Source: Lewinellaceae bacterium
GTDB lineage: Bacteria; Bacteroidota; Bacteroidia; Chitinophagales; Saprospiraceae
Assembly: GCA_020636435.1 (NCBI GenBank)
Contig: JACJXX010000002.1
Location: 930,001 to 994,000, forward strand
DNA: 64,000 nt
Reading direction: 5' to 3'
In this document: positions 23,185-32,630 of the stretch, in pieces
Position numbering within the stretch: the first letter of the stretch is position 1
Layout: every line of letters begins with the position of its first letter
The notes under the pieces: model-generated
What the model was told of the DNA's origin: nothing
The model's database searches: none
What the model saw: only the letters and a program-made list of their open reading frames with translations
Translations under genes and position numbers: made by a program

Positions 23185-23955
23185 ATGCCAAAAACAGCGA
23201 TCATCACCGGCAGCACCAGCGGCATCGGGCTGGGCTTAGCCCAGGCATTCGCCGCCAACGGCTATAACCTCGTATTCAACGGACTGGAAAAGAACGGGGC
23301 AGAAATTGCCGCCGAAGTAGCCAAAGAAAATGGCATAGAGGCCTTCTTCTCCCCCGCCAATATGCTGAAACCGGAAATGGTTCGGGAGATGGTAACCCTG
23401 GCGGAAGCGCGCTTCGGGCAGGTGGATGTGCTCATCAACAACGCCGGCGTGCAGCACGTGGCGCCCATCGACGAATTCCCGGAAGCGAAGTGGGACCTCA
23501 TCATCGGCGTCAACCTGAGTTCCGCTTTTCACACCTCCAAAGCCGTCTGGCCAGGCATGAAAAAGCGGGGGTTCGGGCGCATCATCAACATCGCCTCCGT
23601 ACACGGCCTGCGGGCTTCGGAGTACAAGGCCGCCTATGTCGCCGCCAAGCACGGCATCATTGGGCTGACCAAGGTGCTGGCCCTGGAGGGCGCGCCGCTG
23701 GGCATCACCTGCAACGCCATCTGCCCGGGCTACGTGCGCACGCCTCTGGTGGAAGGCCAGATCGAGGACCAGGCCCGCTCGCATGGCATGAGCAAAGAAG
23801 AGGTGGTGGAAAAGGTCATGCTCAAAAAGCAGGCGGTGAAAGATTTTGTGCCCGTTGAACTGCTGGGCGAGATGGCGCTGCTGCTGGCCAGCGAAGAGGC
23901 GAAAACACTGACGGGCACTACACAGGTGATAGACGGGGGGTGGTCGGCGCAGTGA
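23185..23955 (+). CDS. 3-hydroxybutyrate dehydrogenase (short-chain dehydrogenase)
   Basis: The ATG at 23185 gives a 256-residue SDR: cofactor motif TGSTSGIGLGLAQAF, NNAGVQHVAP, catalytic Ser in INIASVHGL and YxxxK in YKAAYVAAKHGIIG. The QHVAPIDEFP and LEGAPLGITCNAICPGYVRTPLV segments match D-beta-hydroxybutyrate dehydrogenases, which interconvert 3-hydroxybutyrate and acetoacetate with NAD. An upstream in-frame ATG at 23083 would add 34 residues without family support. A GGATGGTTGGATGG low-complexity tract follows the stop. Confidence 0.88.
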   Translation: MPKTAIITGSTSGIGLGLAQAFAANGYNLVFNGLEKNGAEIAAEVAKENGIEAFFSPANMLKPEMVREMVTLAEARFGQVDVLINNAGVQHVAPIDEFPEAKWDLIIGVNLSSAFHTSKAVWPGMKKRGFGRIINIASVHGLRASEYKAAYVAAKHGIIGLTKVLALEGAPLGITCNAICPGYVRTPLVEGQIEDQARSHGMSKEEVVEKVMLKKQAVKDFVPVELLGEMALLLASEEAKTLTGTTQVIDGGWSAQ

Positions 23956-24030
23956 GTGGGGATGGTTGGATGGCTGGATTGTTGGATGGCTGGATGGCTG
24001 GATGGTTGGATTGTCAAGCGCTAACCGGTC

Positions 24031-24151
24031 TTCGATATGTAGTCCCCAACTCCGGTTTTAGGTATTGCGGTATTGCGGTTTTGCGGCCGAAACACCATAA
24101 AACCGAAATACCTTAACACCCGAGATAGAAAGTTGGGGGCTACATATCGAA
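24031..24151. repeat. 121-bp palindromic element with 21-bp terminal inverted repeats
   Basis: The left end (TTCGATATGTAGTCCCCAAC plus T) and right end (AGTTGGGGGCTACATATCGA plus A) are inverted repeats with one mismatch. The interior is also largely self-complementary (GGTATTGCGG tracts against CCGAAATACC). There is no coding capacity. It lies between two co-directional genes, and no clear target duplication is visible. It is probably a MITE or a palindromic unit. Confidence 0.75.
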
Positions 24152-24223
24152 CTTGGGCTAAGTAGTGAATCCATGAGTCTCGCTGCCATTGCCGGGCGGT
24201 TGTGCATTTCAAAAGAAAAATAT

Positions 24224-25243
24224 ATGAATCAAAAAGAAACAAAATCGCTCTCTCTGGCCCTCCAGGGCGGCGGCTCTCACGGGGCGGTCACCTGGGGCGT
24301 GCTCGACCGTTTTTTAGAGGAAGAAAACCTGGACCTCGAAGGCTTCTCCGGCACCAGCGCCGGGGCGATGAACGCCACCTTGCTGGCCTACGGCCTGCAT
24401 GTGGAAGGACGCGGCAAGGCCCGGGAACTCCTGCACGAGTTCTGGAAGCGCATATCCGACATGGCAACGTTCTCTCCCATTCAGCCCGCGCCCTGGGACG
24501 TGCTCTTCGGCGGCGGCAATATGGACTATTCCCCCGGTTTCATGATGGCGGAAGTGGCCAGCATGTTTATCTCCCCCTATCAGGCCAATCCCCTCGACGT
24601 TAACCCATTGCAGGACATCCTGGAGGACATGATCGATTTCCGGTCATTGCGCAGTTGCAAGGCAACCAAACTGTTTGTCTCCGCCACCAACGTGCGGCGG
24701 GGGCGGGCGCGGGTCTTTAGTTTGCCGGAAATCAACTGCCAGGCAGTGATGGCATCGGCATGCATCCCTTACATGTACAAAGCGGTGCACATCGACGGAG
24801 AAGACTACTGGGACGGCGGATTTATGGGCAACCCGCCCATCTTCCCTCTGATCGATGCCGGCTGTAAAGACATCATGCTGGTGCAGATCAACCCGATCAA
24901 CATCGATAAAACCCCCACCTCCTCCACCGAAATCCGGGACCGCATCAACGAGCTGAGCTTCAACTCCAGCCTGATGCTGGAAATGCGCCGCATCGCCTTC
25001 GTCGACCGCCTGCTGGACGCCGGGGTTGACCTGGGGCCGGGATTCCGCAAAATCTATATCCATACCATCAACCCCGAACAGGAAATGCAGCCGCTCAACC
25101 TGTCGAGCAAGCTAAATGCCCGCTGGGATTTCCTGTGCAGCCTCCGCGATATCGGCCGGCAAAAGGCCGATGAGTGGCTTAGGGAAAACTTCAGCCGGAT
25201 CGGCAAAGAGTCTTCTTGTGATGTGCGGGCGACGTTCTTGTGA
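24224..25243 (+). CDS. Patatin-like phospholipase
   Basis: This 339-residue protein shows all patatin hallmarks: oxyanion loop LALQGGGSHGAVTWG, nucleophile elbow GFSGTSAGAMNA with Ser45, and the Asp of the dyad in DYWDGGFMGNPP. It would hydrolyse acyl-ester bonds of membrane lipids in the cytoplasm; no signal peptide is seen. The ATG at 24224 fits the start of homologues, whereas the ATG at 24173 lies in the palindrome-flanking sequence. The convergent gene downstream encodes a membrane protein. Confidence 0.88.
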   Translation: MNQKETKSLSLALQGGGSHGAVTWGVLDRFLEEENLDLEGFSGTSAGAMNATLLAYGLHVEGRGKARELLHEFWKRISDMATFSPIQPAPWDVLFGGGNMDYSPGFMMAEVASMFISPYQANPLDVNPLQDILEDMIDFRSLRSCKATKLFVSATNVRRGRARVFSLPEINCQAVMASACIPYMYKAVHIDGEDYWDGGFMGNPPIFPLIDAGCKDIMLVQINPINIDKTPTSSTEIRDRINELSFNSSLMLEMRRIAFVDRLLDAGVDLGPGFRKIYIHTINPEQEMQPLNLSSKLNARWDFLCSLRDIGRQKADEWLRENFSRIGKESSCDVRATFL

Positions 25244-25262
25244 GTAGCCGCATGCCTGTTCT

Positions 25263-26060
25263 TCAACCAACCACCTCTCCCACCACTTCTCTGCCCCGGA
25301 TGTGCAATTCGGAAATCTCATACATCACGATGGTCACCGCCACCGAGGTCAGGATAGGAGCAGCGATGACGCCGGCAACCGGCACCAGCATCAGCAGATA
25401 GGCCACCAGGCCCGCGGCGGCCGCCACGCCAATATAGTTCAGCGCGTAGCGGCTGCTTTCCTTGATGGTCAATTCAAACTGTTCATGGTAGTTGTCGAGA
25501 ATGGCAAAGCCCAGGAAATAACATTGGATGGCGAAAACACAGGCGGGCTGCAGAAAATCGATGAAACCAAAGATGCCAAAGAAGATTTTAAACGCCATTG
25601 TAAAGAGCAGTTCCATCACCCACGCATAAATCCCCACCTTGATCATGCGCACCTGCGCATCGACAAAATCGTGGAATGTCGCCTGGCTCTCGGAACCCGT
25701 AAGCAGGTATACCGTCCGGCGGCTGAAGTGATAGACCAGCACTTCCAGCAGGACCAGCATGACATACTTCATGCTGCCGCTGAACAGAAAGCCAAAGCCT
25801 TCCGTAAACATCATCCCCATACTTTGAACCACCTGGCCCGGATCGCCGGTGCTGAAGCTCTGAACCCAGTTGATGGCAGCAGACAGAAATTTCAGGCCTA
25901 CGAGCAGGGCAACCACAATCAGAAAGCGGGAAACCCACCCGTATTTCCAGAACCCTTCCCAGAGCCGGTGTTCCTGAATAAAACGCCCGGCGGCCGGCAT
26001 CTTGAAAAGGGTGTAACGGAATTGTTCTCCGTATTCCTTGAAGTCGAGTTTTTTCTTCAT
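25263..26060 (-). CDS. EI24/CysZ-like multi-pass membrane protein of unknown function
   Basis: This 265-residue protein has about five hydrophobic segments, at roughly 45-65, 95-115, 145-170, 170-190 and 213-245. The C-terminal half (YFLGFAILDNYHEQF, then LLMLVPVAGVIAAPILTSVAVTIVMYE) resembles the EI24/CysZ fold, in which a conserved Pro-rich loop lies between long helices. The similarity is by eye and weak. No operon partner is evident. Confidence 0.6.
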   Translation of the reverse strand: MKKKLDFKEYGEQFRYTLFKMPAAGRFIQEHRLWEGFWKYGWVSRFLIVVALLVGLKFLSAAINWVQSFSTGDPGQVVQSMGMMFTEGFGFLFSGSMKYVMLVLLEVLVYHFSRRTVYLLTGSESQATFHDFVDAQVRMIKVGIYAWVMELLFTMAFKIFFGIFGFIDFLQPACVFAIQCYFLGFAILDNYHEQFELTIKESSRYALNYIGVAAAAGLVAYLLMLVPVAGVIAAPILTSVAVTIVMYEISELHIRGREVVGEVVG

Positions 26061-26162
26061 GTTGGGTTTTTTGTTTCGCCCGGCGAAATTAAAACATAAC
26101 CGCCGGCCCCGCCAGTTTTTTAGATGATGGCACTGGCTTCTTCGATATATGCAGTAAACAAA

Positions 26163-27815
26163 TTACCGAACCACCTCATAAACCCTGGCCTCCCATGGCC
26201 TGAGGGTATCTTTAAAGGAGGCATCCTGATTGTAATTGGAGATGATTTGCCGGGTGCGGATGCCGGTGGGTAGCGACAAGCCGCCCTGCTCTTCCGAAGA
26301 AAAATTGAGATAGACGTAGAACTCCCCCTCCCTGCTCCAGCGGCGGTAGGCGAACAGCCAATCGCTGCCTTCATCCACCGGCTCGTAATCCCCGTAGACC
26401 AGGGCCAGGTTTTCCTTGCGCAGGCGCAGCAGTTTCCGGTAGTAATAAAATATAGAATCCGGATCGGCAAGGGCCGCCTTCACATTGATCTCCCGGTAGT
26501 TGGGATTCACTTTGATCCAGGGCTCGGCAGCTGTGGTGAAGCCTGCATTAGGGCGGTCGTCCCATTGAATGGGCGTACGGACGTTGTCGCGGCCAACCCG
26601 GTGGATGACGCCCAGCAGAGCATCCAGGTCATCGCCCCGTTCCCGGGCATCGCGGTATTCATTGACGGTTTCCAGGTCGCGATAGTCCTCTATGCTTTCA
26701 AAAGACACATTCGTCATGCCGATCTCGGTTCCCTGGTAGATGGAGGGCGTGCCGCGCATGGTCAGCAGCAGGGTGGCCAACAGTTTGGCGGATTCAACGC
26801 GGTATTTCCCGTCGTTGCCCCAGCGGGAAACGAGGCGGGGGAAATCGTGGTTGTCCAGGAAAATAGAAATCCACCCTTTCTGGCCTACCGCTTTGTGCCA
26901 GGTGTTGAACACTTCTTTGAATTCGTTCAGGCTCCAGCCTTTGGGGTCGAACTTGCCGCCGGGGCCCCAGTCCAGCATCATGTGGCCGAAGTGGAAGATC
27001 ATATTGAGTTCCTCCCGGTCGTCGGCCACGTAGAGGTTGGCCCATTTGGGCGGCACGCCCGGTGCCTCCCCGACCGTCACGATGTCGTATTTTGACAATA
27101 CCTTCTGGTTCATCTCCCGCAGGAATTCGTGCAGGCGCGGGCCATTGGCGTAAATCTGCTCGATGGCCGAACTGAAGTCGTTGGGGTCCATATCGGGCCA
27201 GTCCATCCGTTTGGAGATAAAGGGAATGACATCCATGCGGAAACCGTCGATGCCTTTGTCCAGCCAGAACCGCATGAGGCCGTACACTTCTTCCCGCACT
27301 TTGCGGTTTTCCCAGTTCAGGTCTGGTTGTTTTCGGGAAAACAGGTGCAGGTAATATTCCCCGGTGGGTTCGTCGTATTGCCAGGCGCTGCCGCCAAAAA
27401 AAGCCTTCCAGTTGTTGGGCGGTTCGGGTTCCCAAAAATAGTAATCCCGGTAGGGGTTGTCTTTCGAACTGCGGGACTCCTGAAACCAGGGATGCTCATC
27501 GGAGGAGTGGTTGACCACCAGGTCCATCACCAGTTTCAGCCCCCGGGCATGGGCGCTTTCCAGCAAGGCATCAAAATCGGACATGGAGCCAAATTCCTCC
27601 ATGATGGCGCGGTAATCGCTGATGTCATAGCCGTTGTCGTCATTGGGAGACCGGTAAACCGGGCTCAGCCAGAGCACGTCGATGCCCAGGTCTTTCAGGT
27701 AATCGAGTTTTTCGATGATGCCGCGAAGGTCGCCAATGCCGTCGCCGTTGCTGTCTTTAAAACTGCGGGGGTAAATCTGATAGATCACCGATTCTTTCCA
27801 CCAGGTGCGGGCCAT
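26163..27815 (-). CDS. GH13 alpha-glucosidase, oligo-1,6-glucosidase-like
   Basis: This 550-residue protein is of the GH13 subfamily 31 type. Catalytic residues are Asp195 (nucleophile, GIDGFRMDVIPFI), Glu250 (IVTVGEAPG) and Asp324 (FLDNHDFPR). Val196 directly after the nucleophile is the residue known to favour alpha-1,6 linkages in oligo-1,6-glucosidases, against Ala or Thr in alpha-1,4 enzymes. No signal peptide is seen, so it acts in the cytoplasm on isomaltose-type oligosaccharides, perhaps glycogen-derived branches. It stands alone, next to the kinase-cyclase gene in the same orientation with a 34-bp gap. Confidence 0.88.
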   Translation of the reverse strand: MARTWWKESVIYQIYPRSFKDSNGDGIGDLRGIIEKLDYLKDLGIDVLWLSPVYRSPNDDNGYDISDYRAIMEEFGSMSDFDALLESAHARGLKLVMDLVVNHSSDEHPWFQESRSSKDNPYRDYYFWEPEPPNNWKAFFGGSAWQYDEPTGEYYLHLFSRKQPDLNWENRKVREEVYGLMRFWLDKGIDGFRMDVIPFISKRMDWPDMDPNDFSSAIEQIYANGPRLHEFLREMNQKVLSKYDIVTVGEAPGVPPKWANLYVADDREELNMIFHFGHMMLDWGPGGKFDPKGWSLNEFKEVFNTWHKAVGQKGWISIFLDNHDFPRLVSRWGNDGKYRVESAKLLATLLLTMRGTPSIYQGTEIGMTNVSFESIEDYRDLETVNEYRDARERGDDLDALLGVIHRVGRDNVRTPIQWDDRPNAGFTTAAEPWIKVNPNYREINVKAALADPDSIFYYYRKLLRLRKENLALVYGDYEPVDEGSDWLFAYRRWSREGEFYVYLNFSSEEQGGLSLPTGIRTRQIISNYNQDASFKDTLRPWEARVYEVVR

Positions 27816-27849
27816 AGTTTTCCGACAAGATAGGAAAAACTGTCCAAAC

Positions 27850-30774
27850 CTACTTCGCCGTCATGCGCTCTATGCCGGTCCAGTCTTCAGGTACGCCGCT
27901 GGCGATGCACTCCAGCGTTTTGTTCAGGAAAAGCTGGGTAGCGGCGTCGTCCGGGTTGTCTTTGAGTATGCCTTCAAAAGTGCGGTAAGCCTTGGCGAAT
28001 TCCTTTTGGAAGTAATACTCCCTGGCCTGGCCGAAAGCATCGAGCGCGGCCAGTTTCTTTTCGAAGATAGGGGGAGGGTCGCCGTCGAAGCATTCATAAA
28101 TGCCGACGGGTACTTTCTTCCCTTTCATCTGCACCTTTCCCAGCATTCGGAAATGATAATCGCCGGGCTGCCCAATCTCCGACAGGCTATCTTCGCTGAG
28201 CAATATCCTGGTGCCATAAAACTTGTTGAGGCTTTCGATGCGGGCTGCGGTGTTGACGGTATCGGAGATGGTCGCGGCGTCCAGCCGCTTTTCATCCCCG
28301 ATGATGCCCATGATGAGGGAGCCTGTATGGAACCCTATGCCGGAGCGAATCGGCCGGCGGCCTTTTTTACCCCGTTGGAGGTTGTATTCCTGAAGCGCTT
28401 TCTGGATTTCAACAGAAGACCGCAGCGCATCTTCCGGGCTGTACTGGAAGATGGCCATGATGGCGTCGCCGAGGTATTGGTTGACAAAGCCCCGGTTGTG
28501 GTCGATAATCGGGCCCATACGCCGGTTGTAGGCATTCACAAACTTGAAGTTCTGGTCGGGGGTCATCGATTCCGACAAGGTGGTATAATCCCGGATGTCG
28601 GAGAAAAACACGGTGACCTTTCGCTCCACCTGGTCGCCCAGGCGCACTTCGGTGATGTTCTCGCGCCCCAGCGAGCGCAGGAAAGCGTTGGGCACAAAAC
28701 GGCCGGTGGCCCGGTTGATCTGGTTGAGGTTGAGCTGCGTTTTCACCCGCGCCAGGAATTCATCGCGGGTAAACGGTTTGGCCAGGTAGTCGTTGGCGCC
28801 GGTGTTGAGGCCCATTACCAGGTCTTTGACCAGGTTTTTGGCCGTAACCATAATAATAGGCAGTTCCGAAGGCAGGAATTGCTCCCGGATTTGTTCGCAT
28901 ACTTCATAACCCGACATGCGGGGCATCATGATATCCAAAAGCACCAGGTCATAAGGTTCGCCTGAATTGAGCGCGGCCAGAGCTTCCTCCCCGTTCATCG
29001 CCGCTGTGATGGCGTAGTAATCCGGGTCGAGGTGGTTTTTCAGGACGTGCTGGTTGATGGGCTCGTCATCCACGATCAGGATGCGGATGCGCTGCCCGGC
29101 GGGGATCGGCGCTGCCGGGCCGGGCTGAACCTCTTTTTTTTCTGCGGACGAAAGCAATTCCAACGCATTTTTCTTGACTTCCTCTACTGCTGCCGGTTCT
29201 TCTTCTGAAATTGGCACGGTAAAGAAAAAAGCCGTACCCTTTCCCGGTTCCGATTCCAGCCAAATCTTCCCGCCGTGCAGTTCGACGAGGTTGCGGGTGA
29301 TGGACAATCCCAGGCCCGTGCCCTCGTATTCCCGGGCCGTAGAACCGTCTCCCTGCTGGAAAGCCTGAAAGATGAATTCCTGTTTTTCCTTCGGGATGCC
29401 GATTCCCTCATCGCGGATAGCGATCTCCAGTTCGCCCTTTGCTTCCCGTGCGCTCACTTCCACGGCCCCCTTGTTGGAAAACTTGATGGCGTTGCTTACC
29501 AGGTTTTGCAGGATTTGCTGCAGCCGGTCTTCATCGGCCATGGCCGGAGGAAGATCCGGTGGCACGGCGTTGGTCAGTTGAAGGGATTTGCCCCTGGTCA
29601 GGGGCAGGTTGATGCGCAGGATGATATCCACCAGCGAACGCAGGTGCAACGGCTTGGGATAGAGCTGGAGCTCTGCATTCCTCAGGCGGGAGAAATCCAT
29701 AATATCGTTTACCAGGTTGTTCAGCCGCTTACCCGCCGAGACGACAACCGACAGGTTTTCCCGCAGGATTTCCGGGCTTACCTCCTCGCGTTTTTCGTAC
29801 AGCCATTCGGCAATGCCGATGATACCGTTCAGCGGAGTCCGCAGTTCATGGGAGGTATTGGCCAGAAACTGGTCTTTCAACTCGTCGATCTCCTCCAGGC
29901 GCTCGGCCCGTTGTTTTTCGATCTCGGCCAGCTTCCTCTGCTGCAGGAACCGGTACCGCTGCCAGGCTGCCAGCAAAAGAAACAACAGGCCGGCCGCGAT
30001 GGCGAAAATCCGGTTGCGAATGGCGCGTTCCCGGCTCAGTTGCAGTTCCAGGAGCGCCGCGTCCTTTTCCATCATAGCGGCTTCCCGCTCCAGTTCCGCC
30101 TTGGCCATAGCCAGCTCGGCGGCTTCTTTTTCGGCAACGGCCAGTTGGGCCTCCTTTAAAAGATTCTCGGCTTCAGTAAGTTTCAGCGCGCCCAACACCG
30201 CCTTTTTCTCCCGGGAAATCTGAGCCTTTTCCTGTTCAGACAAATTCAGCGCCTGGGAGGTGGATGCGAAATCTTTTTCCAGTTCGGACAACTGTTCAGA
30301 AGTCTTTACCAACTCCACTTCCTTTTTCAGGCGGTCGTATTGCTCCTGGTACTCGGCCATCTTCTTGTCCCGGCCCGCTACCTGATAGATGGTTTGCAGG
30401 ATTTTGTAGCCCTTCAGTTCCGCCAGCTGGTCTTTTTGGGCCTGGGCGGCGGCCAGCCCCTGCTCTGCATAGCGGGTGGCCCGCCGGATGTTGCGCTCGT
30501 CCCTTTCGGCAATGGCCAGAAAATAAGCGCTGAGGATAATGCCTGCGTTGTAATTTGATTTTTCGCTCAGCTTCAGGGCTTCGCCGGCGTATTCGATAGC
30601 CTGCACCGGCTGGCTGAACTTCACTTTCTCCACCAGGGCATTGAGCACGTCGATGCGCTCTTTCCCTTGTGCCGAGGCCAGGGCCGCCTTCAAATCCTGA
30701 ACAGTTGCTTCCTGGCCTGAGGAAAAGGTCGGGAGGAAAAACAAGAGCAATAGGCTTAATATTATGTACCTCAT
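27850..30774 (-). CDS. Hybrid histidine kinase-receiver-class III adenylate/guanylate cyclase
   Basis: This 974-residue single chain has a signal peptide (1-20), a helical sensor region (about 25-240, TPR-like then coiled coil) and a transmembrane segment at about 255-270. A HisKA domain carries His309 in NTSHELRTPLNGIIG, followed by the HATPase with DEGIGIP and GTGLGLSI. The receiver domain has phospho-acceptor Asp614 (VLLDIMMPRMSG). A class III nucleotide cyclase domain (about 716-900) carries metal-binding Asp726 (FFSDIRDYT) and Asp770 (YLGDAIMAIF). A helical tail ends the protein. Phosphorelay to the receiver probably gates cyclic nucleotide synthesis. The signal and substrate nucleotide are unknown. 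Confidence 0.88.
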   Translation of the reverse strand: MRYIILSLLLLFFLPTFSSGQEATVQDLKAALASAQGKERIDVLNALVEKVKFSQPVQAIEYAGEALKLSEKSNYNAGIILSAYFLAIAERDERNIRRATRYAEQGLAAAQAQKDQLAELKGYKILQTIYQVAGRDKKMAEYQEQYDRLKKEVELVKTSEQLSELEKDFASTSQALNLSEQEKAQISREKKAVLGALKLTEAENLLKEAQLAVAEKEAAELAMAKAELEREAAMMEKDAALLELQLSRERAIRNRIFAIAAGLLFLLLAAWQRYRFLQQRKLAEIEKQRAERLEEIDELKDQFLANTSHELRTPLNGIIGIAEWLYEKREEVSPEILRENLSVVVSAGKRLNNLVNDIMDFSRLRNAELQLYPKPLHLRSLVDIILRINLPLTRGKSLQLTNAVPPDLPPAMADEDRLQQILQNLVSNAIKFSNKGAVEVSAREAKGELEIAIRDEGIGIPKEKQEFIFQAFQQGDGSTAREYEGTGLGLSITRNLVELHGGKIWLESEPGKGTAFFFTVPISEEEPAAVEEVKKNALELLSSAEKKEVQPGPAAPIPAGQRIRILIVDDEPINQHVLKNHLDPDYYAITAAMNGEEALAALNSGEPYDLVLLDIMMPRMSGYEVCEQIREQFLPSELPIIMVTAKNLVKDLVMGLNTGANDYLAKPFTRDEFLARVKTQLNLNQINRATGRFVPNAFLRSLGRENITEVRLGDQVERKVTVFFSDIRDYTTLSESMTPDQNFKFVNAYNRRMGPIIDHNRGFVNQYLGDAIMAIFQYSPEDALRSSVEIQKALQEYNLQRGKKGRRPIRSGIGFHTGSLIMGIIGDEKRLDAATISDTVNTAARIESLNKFYGTRILLSEDSLSEIGQPGDYHFRMLGKVQMKGKKVPVGIYECFDGDPPPIFEKKLAALDAFGQAREYYFQKEFAKAYRTFEGILKDNPDDAATQLFLNKTLECIASGVPEDWTGIERMTAK

Positions 30775-31268
30775 AGTTAATGGGTATGATTTATTTGTAA
30801 GCTCGCCCTAAGGCCACCTTACCGTGCGAGGTGGCTTTTTTCCTAATCTCCAGCGCGCAGGAAGGTACGGGTTTGAATTTCTGCCAAATTGAGGCTGATC
30901 AAAAAGACGATACGCATAAACAATACAAATGATGCATTATTACCCCAGACAGGGAGTAAAAGAGCCGTAACTCTGCGGCAGCATAAAAAGGAAAACAATT
31001 TACGCAAATTAGCTTTTAAAAAACGTGTTGAGGTTGTTAAAAATTTAGGATCGCCAAAAGCAGAGAAAGGTTTTATCGAAACAAAACCATTCGTGGGCCC
31101 GTACAAAAACTTGCCGCGTTGAACTATTATGCCTACCTTGCGCGTTATTCAGAAGTATTCCCGAAAAGAAGGGATGCTATTTTATCACAAAAGGAATATT
31201 TCCTTCAGACACAAAACTGCTGATCCAGAACCTACCAAAGTTTTAGCCAGCCGTTCTCAATTAAAGTA
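30775..31268. other. 494-bp divergent spacer with an isolated hairpin
   Basis: The only structure is a plus-strand hairpin with T-run at 30813-30842. A 77-codon plus-strand ORF at 30889-31122 is Lys-rich and matches nothing I know. The rest may be a long leader for the RhlE gene, which is usual for cold-induced DEAD-box helicase genes, but no known leader element was recognised. Confidence 0.45.
30813..30842 (+). terminator. Orphan terminator-like hairpin
   Basis: GGCCACC pairs with GGTGGC across an 11-nt loop and is followed by TTTTTT. No plus-strand gene ends nearby, so it would end a transcript that starts within or antisense to the kinase gene, or act as an attenuator. Confidence 0.4.
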
Positions 31269-32561
31269 ATGACATTTCAAGATTTGAATCTCATCGAGCC
31301 CATCCAGCGGGCTCTAAAAACGGCTGGATATCAAAAACCAACACCCATTCAGGCTCAATCCATCCCTCTGGCGCTCCAGGGGCGGGATTTGCTGGCCTGT
31401 GCCCAGACCGGCACCGGCAAGACGGCCGCCTTTGCGCTGCCCATCCTGCAGCTCCTGAACGACCAGCAGCCGGGCAATAACCGGCGGCGGCCCATCCAGG
31501 CGCTGGTCCTGGCGCCGACCCGGGAGTTGGCCATACAGATCGGGGAGAGCTTCGATGCTTACGGCAAGCACCTGCAAATACGGCACACCGTCGTTTTCGG
31601 CGGCGTATCGCAGCATGCCCAGACCCGGAAGCTGCAATCAGGCGTCGACATCCTCGTCGCCACGCCGGGCCGCCTGCTCGACCTGATGAACCAGGGCTTC
31701 ATCAACCTGGAAAATATCGAATTCTTCGTCCTCGACGAGGCCGACCGCATGCTCGATATGGGTTTCATCCACGATGTGAAGCGGGTGATCCGCAAATTGC
31801 CAAAGCAACGGCAAACGTTCTTCTTTTCGGCCACCATGCCCTCCGCCATCGTCGAACTGTCCCGCGAAATACTGGACCGCCCTGCCAAAGTACAGGTAGA
31901 TCCGGTATCTTCCACCGCCGAGCGCGTGGAACAATCGGTTTACTTCGTAACCAAAAATCAAAAGCGGAAGTTGCTGCTGCACCTCCTCCGCAATGACGAC
32001 ATCTCGGAGGCGCTGGTCTTTTCCCGGACCAAGCATGGCGCCAACCGCATTGCGAAAGACCTCAACGCCAGAGGCGTCCGCGCCGAGGCTATCCACGGCA
32101 ATAAATCGCAGAACGCGCGCCAGCAAGCGCTGGGCAACTTCAAGGACGGGCGCACCCGCGTGTTGGTCGCCACCGATATTGCCGCCCGGGGCATCGACAT
32201 CGAGGATCTCTCTCACGTGATCAATTTCGACCTGCCCAATATCTCCGAGACTTATGTGCACCGCATCGGCCGTACCGGCAGGGCAGGGGCCAGCGGCATT
32301 GCCCTGTCCTTCTGCGATGCGGAAGAGCGCGCCTACCTGCGCGACATCCAGAAGCTGACCGGCCAGCGGATACCCGTTGTTCAGGACCATCCCTATACAG
32401 CCGAAGACGAGGATGACCGCCCGGCGCCGGAAGCGGCGTCCGTATCGGCGTCCCGCCCGGCACGGAATAACGGCAACGGCAATTCCAATAACGGATATAA
32501 TAAAAGACGGAGCAATAATCGCCGGAATGGTTCTAGGACTTCCAGCGACAACCGACGGTAA
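31269..32561 (+). CDS. rhlE: DEAD-box ATP-dependent RNA helicase RhlE
   Basis: This 430-residue protein has the full DEAD-box set: Q-motif PTPIQAQSIP, motif I AQTGTGKTAAF, Ia APTRELAIQI, II VLDEADRMLDMG, III FSATMP, IV ALVFSRTKHGANRIAK, V ATDIAARGIDI and VI HRIGRTGRAG. After about residue 385 comes a low-complexity Asn/Arg/Gly/Ser tail that probably binds RNA non-specifically. RhlE helicases remodel rRNA and mRNA during ribosome assembly and in the cold. It is convergent with the glycosidase gene, from which a perfect 19-bp hairpin separates it. Confidence 0.92.
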   Translation: MTFQDLNLIEPIQRALKTAGYQKPTPIQAQSIPLALQGRDLLACAQTGTGKTAAFALPILQLLNDQQPGNNRRRPIQALVLAPTRELAIQIGESFDAYGKHLQIRHTVVFGGVSQHAQTRKLQSGVDILVATPGRLLDLMNQGFINLENIEFFVLDEADRMLDMGFIHDVKRVIRKLPKQRQTFFFSATMPSAIVELSREILDRPAKVQVDPVSSTAERVEQSVYFVTKNQKRKLLLHLLRNDDISEALVFSRTKHGANRIAKDLNARGVRAEAIHGNKSQNARQQALGNFKDGRTRVLVATDIAARGIDIEDLSHVINFDLPNISETYVHRIGRTGRAGASGIALSFCDAEERAYLRDIQKLTGQRIPVVQDHPYTAEDEDDRPAPEAASVSASRPARNNGNGNSNNGYNKRRSNNRRNGSRTSSDNRR

Positions 32562-32573
32562 AAACAGATAAAG

Positions 32574-32620
32574 CGAAAAGGGCCTTCTCCTGGCAGAACA
32601 GGAGAAGGCCCTTTTCGTTT
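32574..32620. terminator. Bidirectional rho-independent terminator
   Basis: The arms at 32574-32592 and 32599-32617 are perfect 19-bp inverted repeats (CGAAAAGGGCCTTCTCCTG) with a 6-nt loop. They are flanked by T residues to the right, and the A-rich arm end provides the reverse T-run. It sits exactly between the convergent stops of rhlE and the GH63-like gene. Confidence 0.92.
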
Positions 32621-32630
32621 TACCCTTCCC

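Noticed and set aside
30889..31122. 77-codon Lys-rich ORF upstream of rhlE, considered as a ribosomal S21-like gene
   Set aside because: The sequence does not match S21 or another small family, and no ribosome-binding or promoter signal is evident.
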